From NCBI RefSeq assembly GCF_017591425.1, contig NW_024465885.1, forward strand, positions 33,798,501 through 33,862,500: 64,000 nucleotides of DNA. Reading direction: 5' to 3'. Each line of letters begins with the position of its first letter. Position 1 is the stretch's first letter. The position numbers and the translations under genes are program-made. Under the pieces are notes generated by a model. That model saw nothing but the letters and a program-made list of their open reading frames with translations. It was not told the DNA's origin and did no database searches. Positions 34,263 to 43,615 of this stretch are shown here, one piece after another. Origin of the DNA: Ochotona curzoniae (taxonomy: Eukaryota; Chordata; Mammalia; Lagomorpha; Ochotonidae).

Positions 34263-35261
34263 TGAAATATATATTTTTTAAAGTTGAAGTGTTCCCAAAG
34301 AAAAACTGAGGAGTTGTGAAAGTTTTTACTGTTTGTGATGATGTATCGCAAGAATACAATTATGAAGATCAGCATTTCCGTAAGTTTGATAGAAGCACAA
34401 TTTATGTTACAAGTGCAACGAACACAAAGCATTATTCTATAGCAGTTTTATGGGATGTGTTTAAGCTGACTATGCATTTAATGTAGCCAATAATGAAATG
34501 TGCAACCTTATAATTTACTCGGAATATAAACTTAACAAAAAGGATGTTTTTAGTTTCATGTCTAATCCTTTTGAAAGCTTCTGAGGAATTATTTCAGGCT
34601 TATGTTTACAAAAATTGCTAGACAATTCAAGACATTTACTCTTTATTCTGTTTTCTTTTGTGCAGATTTTCCTTTGTCAGTTTTATCTTTTAAAGATCTT
34701 TTGCTGTATCAGTTAAGCTTAAAATGTGTCATTCTCTCTTTCTTCTCTAATCATCAATTGCTTAACAAGTGGATCAGTCTATTTTGATCTCACTTTCCTT
34801 ACTTTCTGATGCTTATTGATTGTAAGGAAGGGCCATGACATTGAGTATTACATGTGATTCCCAAGATGCAGTTTTTAGCCTACTCCTCATAACTAAGCAA
34901 ATAGGTATAGAAATTGTACAGTTTCATATTTGGCTTTTTTTCTCTTACTGAGATGCAAGAAAAAGTTCTAATCACATTGTCCTCTTTCTTTGGGGCAAAA
35001 ATTCCAGAGTCCCATAAAGCATTTAGGTGCATATCTTTATTCTCACTTTTTCTTCACTTACTGAGCCAGGAAAGTTCGTAGAATTGAAAGTGTGTTTTAC
35101 CAAACGAGGACATTGGTGTAAGTGTGTGAGGTGACTGCAACCTTGGCTGAATTATTGAGGCTTATTTGTCACCATTATCTGAAATTGTTAATAATAGAAA
35201 AGGAAAGAGTGTGGAATACACAGGTCAAAAATGAGATTGTGAATAATTTTCTCTGCAGAAA
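34263..35261. other. Unique AT-rich noncoding stretch
   Basis: No recognised repeat or coding frame. Confidence 0.55.
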
Positions 35262-35400
35262 AATGTGTGATCTTGAGCAAGTTAACTTATCACAGTCATA
35301 ATTTTATTTCAGGGCACCTTCTACTTGTTAAAAAAATAGTTATAAAATAACACAGGTACATATAATAGCATATAATTTAAAATTGATATGTTGGTTATTA
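35262..35400 (+). mobile_element. Probable MIR, plus strand
   Basis: ATGTGTGATCTTGAGCAAGTTAACTTATCACAGTC resembles the MIR core ('gtgtgaccttgggcaagttactt'), followed by TTTATTTCAG and AAAATAACACAGGTACATATAATAG, which follow the 'tgtaaaatgggg...taatagtacc' block. Diverged. Confidence 0.5.
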
Positions 35401-36224
35401 AATATAAATTACTAATATCTCTTATTTTCTTAATAAATAATTTCATCCTAGTGTCTTTACATTAGATGACTTAGGTCTGTCTATACCTTCCTTCTATTTT
35501 AGATTTTAGTTTAGTTTCTTACTAAAGGATTGAGCCTAAGTAGATTTGTAAATATCACTGAAAGAGTATTCAATGAGTCTTCTACTAGTCTTTGTACAAA
35601 AATAAAAAGAATACACCTTTTTTTTTTTCAAAATCTGTTTCTCAATATCGGGTCAATCAGACTCAAATTAGAATATTTTGCAACTGTTAGTATTGTTTTG
35701 TTTTATTTAATGTCACAGAGACAAAACAGCTCCCATCTTTTACCCTTTTTGAGAAATGTATAGAGACTAGGCCAAAGTGAAATCTGGAGCCAAGAACTCC
35801 ATCAAGGCCTCCTTGATGAGGACTTAATGACGTACATGCTTTACGTCATTAACTTTTACATTTGCATTGGTCCAAGATATCACTTACTTTGGAACTGAAT
35901 TCCTTGGAAGATAATTTGGTAATATACATCAGTGAATTTTGAAGTTCATTTTATTTTTAGTATCCTTCACTCTATTTTTAATATTCACATAGTAGGAATA
36001 ATATCCAAGTTATACCAGAAGTGCAATAGAAATGGAAGAAATGAAATCCCAATTCTTATCAATCCATGTACATGAAATAATTTTCAGTGAAAAATTTTAT
36101 CTCACAGGTTAAATATCTCACATATTTGACCTTGTTTCATGCTACTTTATAACAGTATATAAGTTTTAACTATTATTACCTAGTTTATATCTCATGTTTC
36201 CCATGTCATTGTAACTGGGAAGAA
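35401..36224. other. Unique stretch with an inverted CRE-like palindrome
   Basis: AT-rich. It contains a short piece at 35768-35812 resembling an inverted C-element body, and the inverted repeat at 35824-35852. No coding frame. Confidence 0.55.
35824..35852. promoter_or_regulatory. 11 bp perfect inverted repeat with two CRE-like sites
   Basis: TTAATGACGTA (35824-35834) and TACGTCATTAA (35842-35852) are exact reverse complements separated by seven bases. Each arm carries TGACGTA/TACGTCA, the core recognised by CREB/ATF and bZIP proteins. The structure is seen; binding is inference. Confidence 0.4.
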
Positions 36225-36750
36225 ATGAAAGATATTGTGGTTTTATTGCTTTTACCTTATGGCTAGTGATCCTGAGCATATTTTTCATGTGTCTGTGTTT
36301 GTTCTTTTAATTCTTTGGAAATGGCTTGTTCATGTCCTTTACCCATTTCATGATTGGATTATTTGTTTTGTAGTGGTTTAGTTTTTTGTTTAGTACCCTG
36401 GATATTAATTGGTTGCATAATTAGCAAATGTTTTCCCCCATTATGCCGGTGCCTCTTCATTTTGTGGACAGTTTCTTTTGCAACAGAGTGCCATAGCTTG
36501 CTATAATCTGATTTGTTTACTTTTTTCCTTTAATTTCCTGTGCTTCTGTGGAGCTTTTTAGGAAGTCTTCCTTTGATTATGTCTTAAAGTCTCCCTAACT
36601 GCAGTTGTCCTACAATAATTTTATGTAGATTTAGATCCTTGAACCGTTTAGAGTTATTTTTTTTATAACAGGTAAGGTAAGGTTTTCCTTTATAGTTCAT
36701 CTCATGAAGATCCAATTTTTCCAGCCCAATGTGTTGAAAAGTTTTAGCCA
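36225..36750 (-). mobile_element. L1 ORF2 3' region fragment, minus strand
   Basis: Inverted L1 ORF2 sequence: TTATGGCTAGTGATCCTGAGC, TTTTTCATGTGTCTGTG, TCATGTCCTTTACCCATTTC, TGGATTATTTGTTTTGTAG, the AATGTTTTCCCCCATTATG block, TTTAGATCCTTGAACCG and AAGATCCAATTTTTCCAGCCC. The block order matches the distal ORF2 coding region read backwards. No frame survives. Confidence 0.85.
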
Positions 36751-36949
36751 AAGACATTAGGCAATAAAATCAAACTAAAGGGCTTGAGATAAAAAAGAAG
36801 GAAGTCACATTGTAACCGTCTGTGCTAATGAAAGTATGCACATTGGAGAAGCAAAAGACTTTATTAAGAGACTATTGGAACTCAGAATCAGATTCTGCCC
36901 AGTTTTACCTGAATCTGCTCATGTAAATGATAGGAAGGGTCACCAGTAA

Positions 36950-37490
36950 AGCTGCTATTATAAAAAATACCCTAGCTTTGTTATCTTAAACAAACATCTA
37001 TTTCTGCTAAATCTTAGAGTTTTGCAGACCTGGGTCAAGGTGCTGGCAGATCCAATGTCTGTTGAGGGTCCACTTCTTTTTCTTTTTATGAGATATATTT
37101 ATTTTTATTGGGAAGTCATATATACAAAGAGGAGAAGAGAAAGAAAGGAAGATCCTCCATCCACTGATTTAGTCCCCAAGTGGCTGCAGGGGGCTGCATT
37201 GAGCTGATCCAAAGCCAGGAGCCAGGGGCCTGGTCTGGTTTTCCCACGTGGATACAGGGTCCCAAGGTTTTGGGTCTTCCTTGACTGCTTTCCTCAGGCC
37301 ACAAGCTGCCAGCTGGATATGAAGCAGGAAGCCAAGTTATTGCTGCTTTCTTCTAAGGAGGAAAGGACAACGAAGTTCTTCAGAGCCTGTTTAATAAGAT
37401 TCCTAATCCCATTCATGACCTAATTGCATGACGAAGGCCCTGGCTCCTGGTATCCTCACATGGAGTTAGCATTTGAACAGGGGAGTGTTG
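36950..37490. mobile_element. Ancient mammalian interspersed repeat, interrupted by a CSINE
   Basis: TTATCTTAAACAAACATCTATTTCTGC, a TGGGTCAAGGTGCTGGCAG block, then, past the SINE, AATAAGATTCCTAATCCCATTCATGACC and TGGTATCCTCACATGGAG follow a widespread mammalian repeat (the 'ggcttaaacaacagaaattt' and 'aatcccattcatgagg' blocks). I cannot name the family with certainty; it may be LTR- or DNA-transposon-derived. Confidence 0.45.
37085..37335 (-). mobile_element. CSINE, minus strand, head missing
   Basis: GATATATTTATTTTTATTGGGAAGTC, GATCCTCCATCCACTGATTTAGTCCCC, AAGCCAGGAGCCAGGGGCC and CAGGGTCCCAAGG blocks. It ends at GGATATGAAGCAGG without the tRNA-like head, so it is 5'-truncated. Confidence 0.92.
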
Positions 37491-37599
37491 TCAGGTTGTG
37501 CATTCAGCCCACTCTCAGACACAGGTCCTATGAAGCTTGATCAGTTCTTTAGACTGTAATAACATCATAGTCTAGTTACCGAGCAGTTTGGATCCCAGA

Positions 37600-37830
37600 G
37601 GATTCCTTACATCCTCTTCACATTTCATTTTTTCATTATGATTTTTGATGTTATAGTTTTGTAGGTATAGGAATTCCTCTCTCCTCCTGCCCCATTTTCT
37701 GCTTTCAGTATTTTCTCCAATATTATTACAGTAGTTTTGTCCTTTAGTAACCATAACCATTTCATTGTAACCCAGCTAATCATCATTTCTTGGCTCCTGG
37801 AAACTACTACTCTGCCCCAGCTTCAGTTCT
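37600..37830 (-). mobile_element. L1 3'UTR fragment, minus strand
   Basis: TTTTTTCATTATGATTTTTGATG, TTATAGTTTTGTAGGTATAGGAATTCC and the pyrimidine-rich CTCTCTCCTCCTGCCCCATTTT block parallel the fragment at 32690. The right boundary is uncertain. Confidence 0.5.
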
Positions 37831-38192
37831 AAACTTTTGTTAACTCACAGTATTATTTTGATATAATCCTGTAGCACATGGTCTGTACATTAATTCCAAC
37901 TTACAGGACGGTAGTATTCATTAAGGAAATAATCATAAAGTATTAATCACAGTAATTTCACAAATCATTAATTGCAATCATTTCAGTTTTTGCACATCAC
38001 ATACCTTATTGATCTTTGCTGTGTCATAGTGGGGGCTCTGTTTTTCATTTTTCCCATTTCTGTCTTGTATGGCACAGCACATATAATATTGTAGGCATTC
38101 CATAAATATTTTTTCTATTTGTCTGAACTAATTTATATTAGTTAAAATTATGGGGTTTTGTATTTTAGGTTTATGATTAAAAGGTACCTTTT

Positions 38193-38514
38193 CTTAAAGA
38201 TTTATTTGATTTTTATTGGAAAGTCAGATATATGGAGAGGAGGAGAGACAGAGAGGAAGATCCTCCATCCATTGAATCACTCCCCAAAAACCTGCAATGG
38301 TACAGCTGAGCTGATCTGAAGCAAGGAGCCAAGTGACTTCTGGGTTGCCCACACGATTGTAGTCCCAAAGCTTTGGGCTGCCCTTGACTGCTTTCCCAGC
38401 CCATAAGCAGGGAGCTGGATGGGAAGCAGAGCCACAGGGACACAAACTGGCACCCATATATAATCCTGATGAGTGCACAACTTTAGCCGCTATACTATTA
38501 TTGCACTGGTCCCT
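38193..38514 (-). mobile_element. CSINE, minus strand, full-length
   Basis: CTTAAAGATTTATTTGATTTTTATTGG, ATATGGAGAGGAGGAG, GATCCTCCATCCATTG, CCAAAGCTTTGGGC, and a worn inverted head ending TATTGCACTGGTCCC. The flanks AAAAGGTACCTTTT (38179-38192) and AAAAGTTCCTTTT (38516-38528) form an imperfect TSD. Confidence 0.94.
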
Positions 38515-38641
38515 AAAAAGTTCCTTTTAGTATTTGATACTCACTGCTCATGTAAACAAAGCATTTTGTATTATATTAGCAATCATTGATCAATCTGTTG
38601 GTGGAATTTTACAGCCAGCTGACAAACTTCTACTGCTACCA

Positions 38642-38956
38642 TGTTTTTTAGATGTATTTATTTTATTTTAAATAAATACAGAGAGGAGCAGAGGCAGAGA
38701 GAGCAGTCTTCCATCTGTTGGTTCAGTCCCCAAATGGCCAGAGTAATCAGAGCTGAGTTGTTCTAAAGCTTGGGGTCTGTATTTCTTCATGGTCTTCCAA
38801 GTATATGCAGAGGCCTATGGACTTGGGCCATCTTCTGCAGCTTTCCCAGGTCACAAGTAGAGAGTTGAATTGGAAGTAGCCATGACACAAACCAGGGCCC
38901 ATATGGGATGCCAGCGTTAAAAGGCAGAGGATCAACGTAGCAGGCCTCAGTCAGGG
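38642..38956 (-). mobile_element. Old CSINE, minus strand
   Basis: TTTTTTAGATGTATTTATTTTA, ATACAGAGAGGAGCAGAGGC, TCTTCCATCTGTTGGTTCAGTCCCC, CCCATATGGGATGCCAGCG and an inverted head region ending near CTCAGTCAGGG. Moderately diverged. Confidence 0.88.
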
Positions 38957-40056
38957 ACCACTGCTGTTACTACCATCATTTCAATACTTGCTGTCTTCAG
39001 TCAATGGTTGCCTAGCTATAATACTGATTGATATTGACTTAATCTTCCCTCTACTGTGTTCCTACACAGTCTTTGACCCCAGCTCATCTTTCTGGTTTAC
39101 GTTGTTTTGTTCTTACCATTCCTGGCTGGGCTAATAAGCAGCAGGCTGCAGGCCAGACGCTAGGTGGGCTCCATTCTCACTGAGTTTTGCCCACTATTCC
39201 AGCTACTATTGCTTCAGATTCAGAACACTCATACATCATTTCTGCTAAGATGGAAGTCCTGATGGAAACATGAGAGCATCTGTAATTACTCCTGGTACAA
39301 TGGAACAAGACTGGTTTCTGTGTGTTTGTTCCTGTTTTCTTGAAAACCGTAACGTTTTGCTATCAATCTTGGAGGAAAACCTATTATTAAGCATATGCAA
39401 TTTATTGTAAGAATTCATAGAGGAAGTTAACACATTATGTGCATTATGGAGGTGATTCTTCAGATTTAATTTAAAAAGCTTAAAATTATGTAGGAGGAAT
39501 TTAAGGGGATATTAATGTTTCCTTTGGTGCAAGACCTTTTATAAGAATATCTTGAAGGTTTCCTCATAAGGATAAAAATTAATATCTAAGGATGCAGCCA
39601 TAAACTTAGGTAAAATGTGCTTCATAATCAATCCAATCCACTTACCATAGATAAGATGAAAAGTCAGCGGAAGCATGGGAGCATGAGGACACACAGCAGT
39701 GATGCTAAGAAGTCAGGGCACCTAGTATGATGATACATGCAAAGGTTGTAAAGCAGAGTAGAAGAGGACTTTGGTCACACGATGTGCAAATAAAGTCACT
39801 CTAGCATAAGTGTTTTATTATGCTCTTACTCTAAAGCTTATTTTGCAAACCCGAGGGCTATTCATGAGCCATTTGCCCAGTTCACATTTTACTTTCAAGG
39901 ATCTATGTAATTGCGGAAAATGCATGCAGCTACTAGACAGCTCTATGAAAAATATGTTTTATCTTACATGGCAGGATGGGTTTGTATATATCATTGTCCT
40001 ACATGTGGACTACAAAACTTGCAACTTAGAAAATGATGCTTTGAAGGTGCTTCTTT
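38957..40056. other. Unique noncoding stretch
   Basis: About 1.1 kb with no clear repeat. The 97-codon frame at 39810-40103 runs into the LTR and looks incidental. Confidence 0.55.
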
Positions 40057-40908
40057 TGCTGGGTGTGAGCGAGATCACACCAGACATATTTAAGGTTTAT
40101 TAAGGAGTCTTTATTAATCAAGCTTGTTGATAGTAGAGCACAATAGCAAATCACAAGTCCATACGGCAGTCCAACCAATCATAATCCCAAAAGGAACAAA
40201 TGGTCATTATCCTTAAGTCCATCCATTAAGCTGAAGACCTATGTCCCAGCTTCCTCAACAATATAAGTTATCCTAAGACACATGCAGTGAATAACCTGGA
40301 CACACAAAGCTGCAGACATTCACCTTTCCCTGGCTTCTCTGCCCACATTCCATCACTGCTAGGCCTCACCTCATCTGGAACTCCTGACAGTACACCAAGC
40401 AGAAACAATATTATATCCATTGTCCCATCTAAGCAGTACACAGGGACCATGCTCAGGGGATTACCTTTCCTGGGTCAGGAGAGTCAAGGTGCCAGAGTAA
40501 GGGAAGCACCTGGCCAGAAACAGAGCAAGCCCCTGCTTCACAGGTCCTTTAAAGGGGCTTGTGAGGGGAGTGGTTACACAACATTGCAACACTGTCCCCT
40601 CTCAGTTGATAGGTGAGTCACAGGTGGGCAGGAGTGAATACCTAAGTGTTGTGGGCTAAGGAGTTGATTAGTGCTCTTTGGGATGGGTGGGAACAGGAAC
40701 TGGGCTTGTAGCTAAAAACAACTAGACTAATTGGTCTTCTAATATCCTGGCTAATTTAGGATGTGTGTGTGGGAGTGGCGGTTGAGGATGGAATTAAAAT
40801 TCTATTACTGTTAGGACCCACCTTCAGGACAGAGGGTAGAGAACACAGCCAACTTTCATTTGCCTGCTGTCAATGGGTGTTGGCTATCACTGGCTGCACC
40901 CCATAACA
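40057..40908 (-). mobile_element. Solo LTR of an endogenous retrovirus, minus strand
   Basis: On the minus strand the block starts TGTTATGGGGTGCAGCC (at 40908) and ends CTCGCTCACACCCAGCA (near 40057 to 40060), giving the TG...CA termini of an LTR. Two AATAAA poly(A) signals lie on that strand near its 3' end (plus-strand TTTATT at 40110-40115 and 40096-40101), placing R-U5 there. A TTTAAAG element (near 40550) could be a TATA-like box. The length, about 850 bp, is plausible for an LTR. No retroviral gene sequence is beside it, so it is a solo LTR left by recombination. No matched TSD could be fixed, and the ERV class is not assigned. Confidence 0.7.
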
Positions 40909-41639
40909 CTTCAGGGATCAGAATCATCAAAAAATGTGCCTAAAGTGTAGCAAAATATAACAATATTAAAAACTAGTTAGACATTTTGGATGAATTTTAA
41001 CATCATTGGTTGTGGTAATACTTTAGTATATAGGTTAGATAAAAAGAACAATAAATTGAACCTAGACACATGAACAGAAATATTTTATTTGCATTAAAAC
41101 TATGCAATTTGTGCTTCAAGAAGTTTTAAGTGTAAATGTGTGTAAGAGACAGAGAACAAAAGGAATATTTCCTTCCTGTTGTTAGCCTTCACAGTTTCAT
41201 TCAGTGTATTTATATCTTGCTCTTTTTTTCAAGTTGAAATGAAATGGTTCCATCTCTTCTATTAAGTGTAAAAATAAATATGGACTTCAGATAATGGTAA
41301 TTAACATTGTGTGGATATATCTAGAATTTTAGTTACATTTACTGAAAGGTTTCAGGGGTTACATCTGGGAACTTACAATGCACGTGTGTGTGTGTATGTG
41401 TGTGTTGTCCCTTAAGCCCTTCTTTGATAATCACTAGCATTAGAAAGCAAATGTCAGTTGTTAAAAGGATTGAAAGTAATTTCAATGTTCTACTGAGAAT
41501 TGACTTTATGTGTAATTCTTTCCCTTGGGATCTCTTTTACTCTATTTTCTGCTCTTCTTCCAGAAAACTATGGTGTATTTTAACAAATTGAGATTCAGTG
41601 GTCAAGAGTCATTTGAGAGACTGAGCAAGCAAACTTTAA
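40909..41639. other. Unique noncoding stretch with a GT run
   Basis: Contains GTGTGTGTGTGTATGTGTGTG (41383-41405). Nothing else recognised. Confidence 0.55.
41383..41405. repeat. GT microsatellite
   Basis: A (GT) run with one TA interruption. Confidence 0.85.
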
Positions 41640-41930
41640 GTTTATCCTGTTGTTTCCCTGCTAGAGGCTGTGTCCTCACTAAAGCTTACCTCATTTTGGT
41701 CCATTTCACAACAATTTTTCCTCTTGGGTTCCAGCAAGTTCTCCTCTCATGGGTCTCATGAGCCAAGGAAAAACAGCTAAATTCCTGATAGCCGTAATCC
41801 CTGACTTCCCCTTATGGTTCCTCTCTGTCTAACACACATCATTGTAATTAGTCCTTTGTAAATAAGACGTTAACTTAATTTGAGTGTGCCATCTGTTTCC
41901 TGTTGGGACCACAGGGAGATATGGCATTCT
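41640..41930 (+). mobile_element. Probable MaLR-type LTR remnant, plus strand
   Basis: GGCTGTGTCCTCACTAAAGC near the start, then TTTGTAAATAAGACG (poly(A)-signal-like) and GTGTGCCATCTGTTTCCTGTTGGGAC near 41885-41912 match the 3' end style of old MLT1-like LTRs. The 5' part is poorly matched. Confidence 0.45.
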
Positions 41931-43030
41931 GGGTCATGGGCAGGACTGGACACGCAATGAGACAGAAAATTGTGAGACTATTGCATAAGATACCTCAGGA
42001 TGTGTCCCAGATGGATTCGGGTCTTACGATTCAAAGATATTCTGTTTGATTTTCTTTTATCTATGAAAGGACAGGATGACAACATTCTATGTCATGTAAT
42101 TCTAGAAAATTTGATTTTGTGTGTGATCATTTATGACATTTTCACACAGGGAATCAGTCTAAGAATAATATGCCAGGAAAAAGGCATTGAAATCATTAGT
42201 TGTATCTGAATATCATTGTTCAAATAAACCTCAACTTTCTAGACCAATCTTCAATAAATATTTCCTCATTTGTTTTATATGTTAAATGCTGGAAATTGAT
42301 ATGGAATTATAATTGCATATGGAAAGTATGTGCTGTAACATTAAATCATAATAAGATGTTTACCTATGTTCAAGTCAATAGGTATCCAATAAACATGAGT
42401 CACATTACAGTTAATAAAAATATGAAGAATGTATACTACCTAGATCAAATTACGAATAGCATTGCATCCCTTTCAAGCCAAACGTGTCAATAAAAAATGT
42501 AAATAAATTAAAGGTAAAAAAAGAGGCATTACTTAATTCTAAACCTGCAGCTCATTTTGAATAATTTAATGAATTAATATTCTTGACATAAAAAACTTTG
42601 AATAAATTCATTCAACTTGTATTCAGCTATATTTATGAGCTGTAAGTTTTCCAGAAAACATTTTATGGTGAAATTTTTCACAACCTGTGAGAGTGAATTA
42701 AGAGAATAGTGTCTATGTTGTTGTTTAAACTTTCCATATGAAAACAAAACTCCAAAGTACATCTAGTAACCTCTGCAATAAATCATATTCCATGAAGAAA
42801 CATTTTGAATAGCCTTTCCTCCCAGAGGTTCATTTAGTGATTATTACTTTTTGTGCAGGATAAACTCTGGACCTTATTGACTTTGACAGTCAGTGTTCTG
42901 CAAACTTTATTAAGTCCTCAAAGACAATTTGAAGTGGGTGTTTGACTTTGCTGTTAAGACAGCATTTCATGGAGGTTAGTACTTGCATAGTAGGAATGAT
43001 ACAATAGTTTCTCTAGAAGAGATACTATTT
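41931..43030. other. Unique AT-rich noncoding stretch
   Basis: No recognised element; frames are at most 97 codons and random in composition. Confidence 0.55.
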
Positions 43031-43145
43031 TAAAAAGAGGATTTACTTATTTTCTGGAAAGAGAGTAATAGATAAAAGGGGAGAAACAGACACAGAATTT
43101 TCAAATTGCTTTTTCATTCCTTAAAATGGCCTCAGTAAATGGGGC
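43031..43145 (-). mobile_element. Old CSINE 3' fragment, minus strand
   Basis: AAAGAGGATTTACTTATTTTCTGGAAAGAG, GAAACAGACACAGAATTTTC and TTTTTCATTCCTTAAAATGGCC resemble the inverted 3' part of the C-element. Diverged and short. Confidence 0.5.
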
Positions 43146-43329
43146 TATATTACCAAAAAAGAAAATTTTACAGGTGGTCTTTAAGCTCCAGGGATCACAG
43201 GGTTACAATTTTGGGTTTTAGTAATGTTAAGGGAATCTTTTCCAAGTTTTTCCACATGCTTTATTGTTCTGCTATATAGCGATTTTAGCCTTTGGAAACC
43301 TGTCAACATTAGGATATAGAAATAGAGAG

Positions 43330-43615
43330 GTGGGGCTGACACTGTGTCCCAGACTGGGACATCATTGTCCCACATGGGTGCTGTTTATGAACTGGATACT
43401 CCAGTTCTGGTTCAGTTCCCTCCAAAGGCCTGAGTAAAGTAGTGGAAAATGGCCCAAATAGTTGACTCTTGCTGCCCACACAGGAGACCTGGACAAAAAT
43501 CCTGGCTCCTGACTTTGGTTTGGCCCAGCTAGGTCATTGGCCTTTTCGGGAATGCACCAGTGAATGGAAGATTTCCAAGTATCCCTCTGTCACTCGAATA
43601 AATACACCTTTAGAT
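43330..43615 (+). mobile_element. Old CSINE, plus strand
   Basis: GGGGCTGACACTGTGTCCCAG head, ACATCATTGTCCCACATGGGTGC, CACACAGGAGACCTGGACAAA, TCCTGGCTCCTGACTTTGG and AATGCACCAGTGAATGGAAG blocks, then a short CT stretch and GAATAAATACACCTTT. The block order is clear; divergence is high. Confidence 0.85.

Noticed and set aside
40057..40908. A complete endogenous retrovirus
   Set aside because: Only one LTR is present, with no gag, pol or env sequence and no second LTR within the window.
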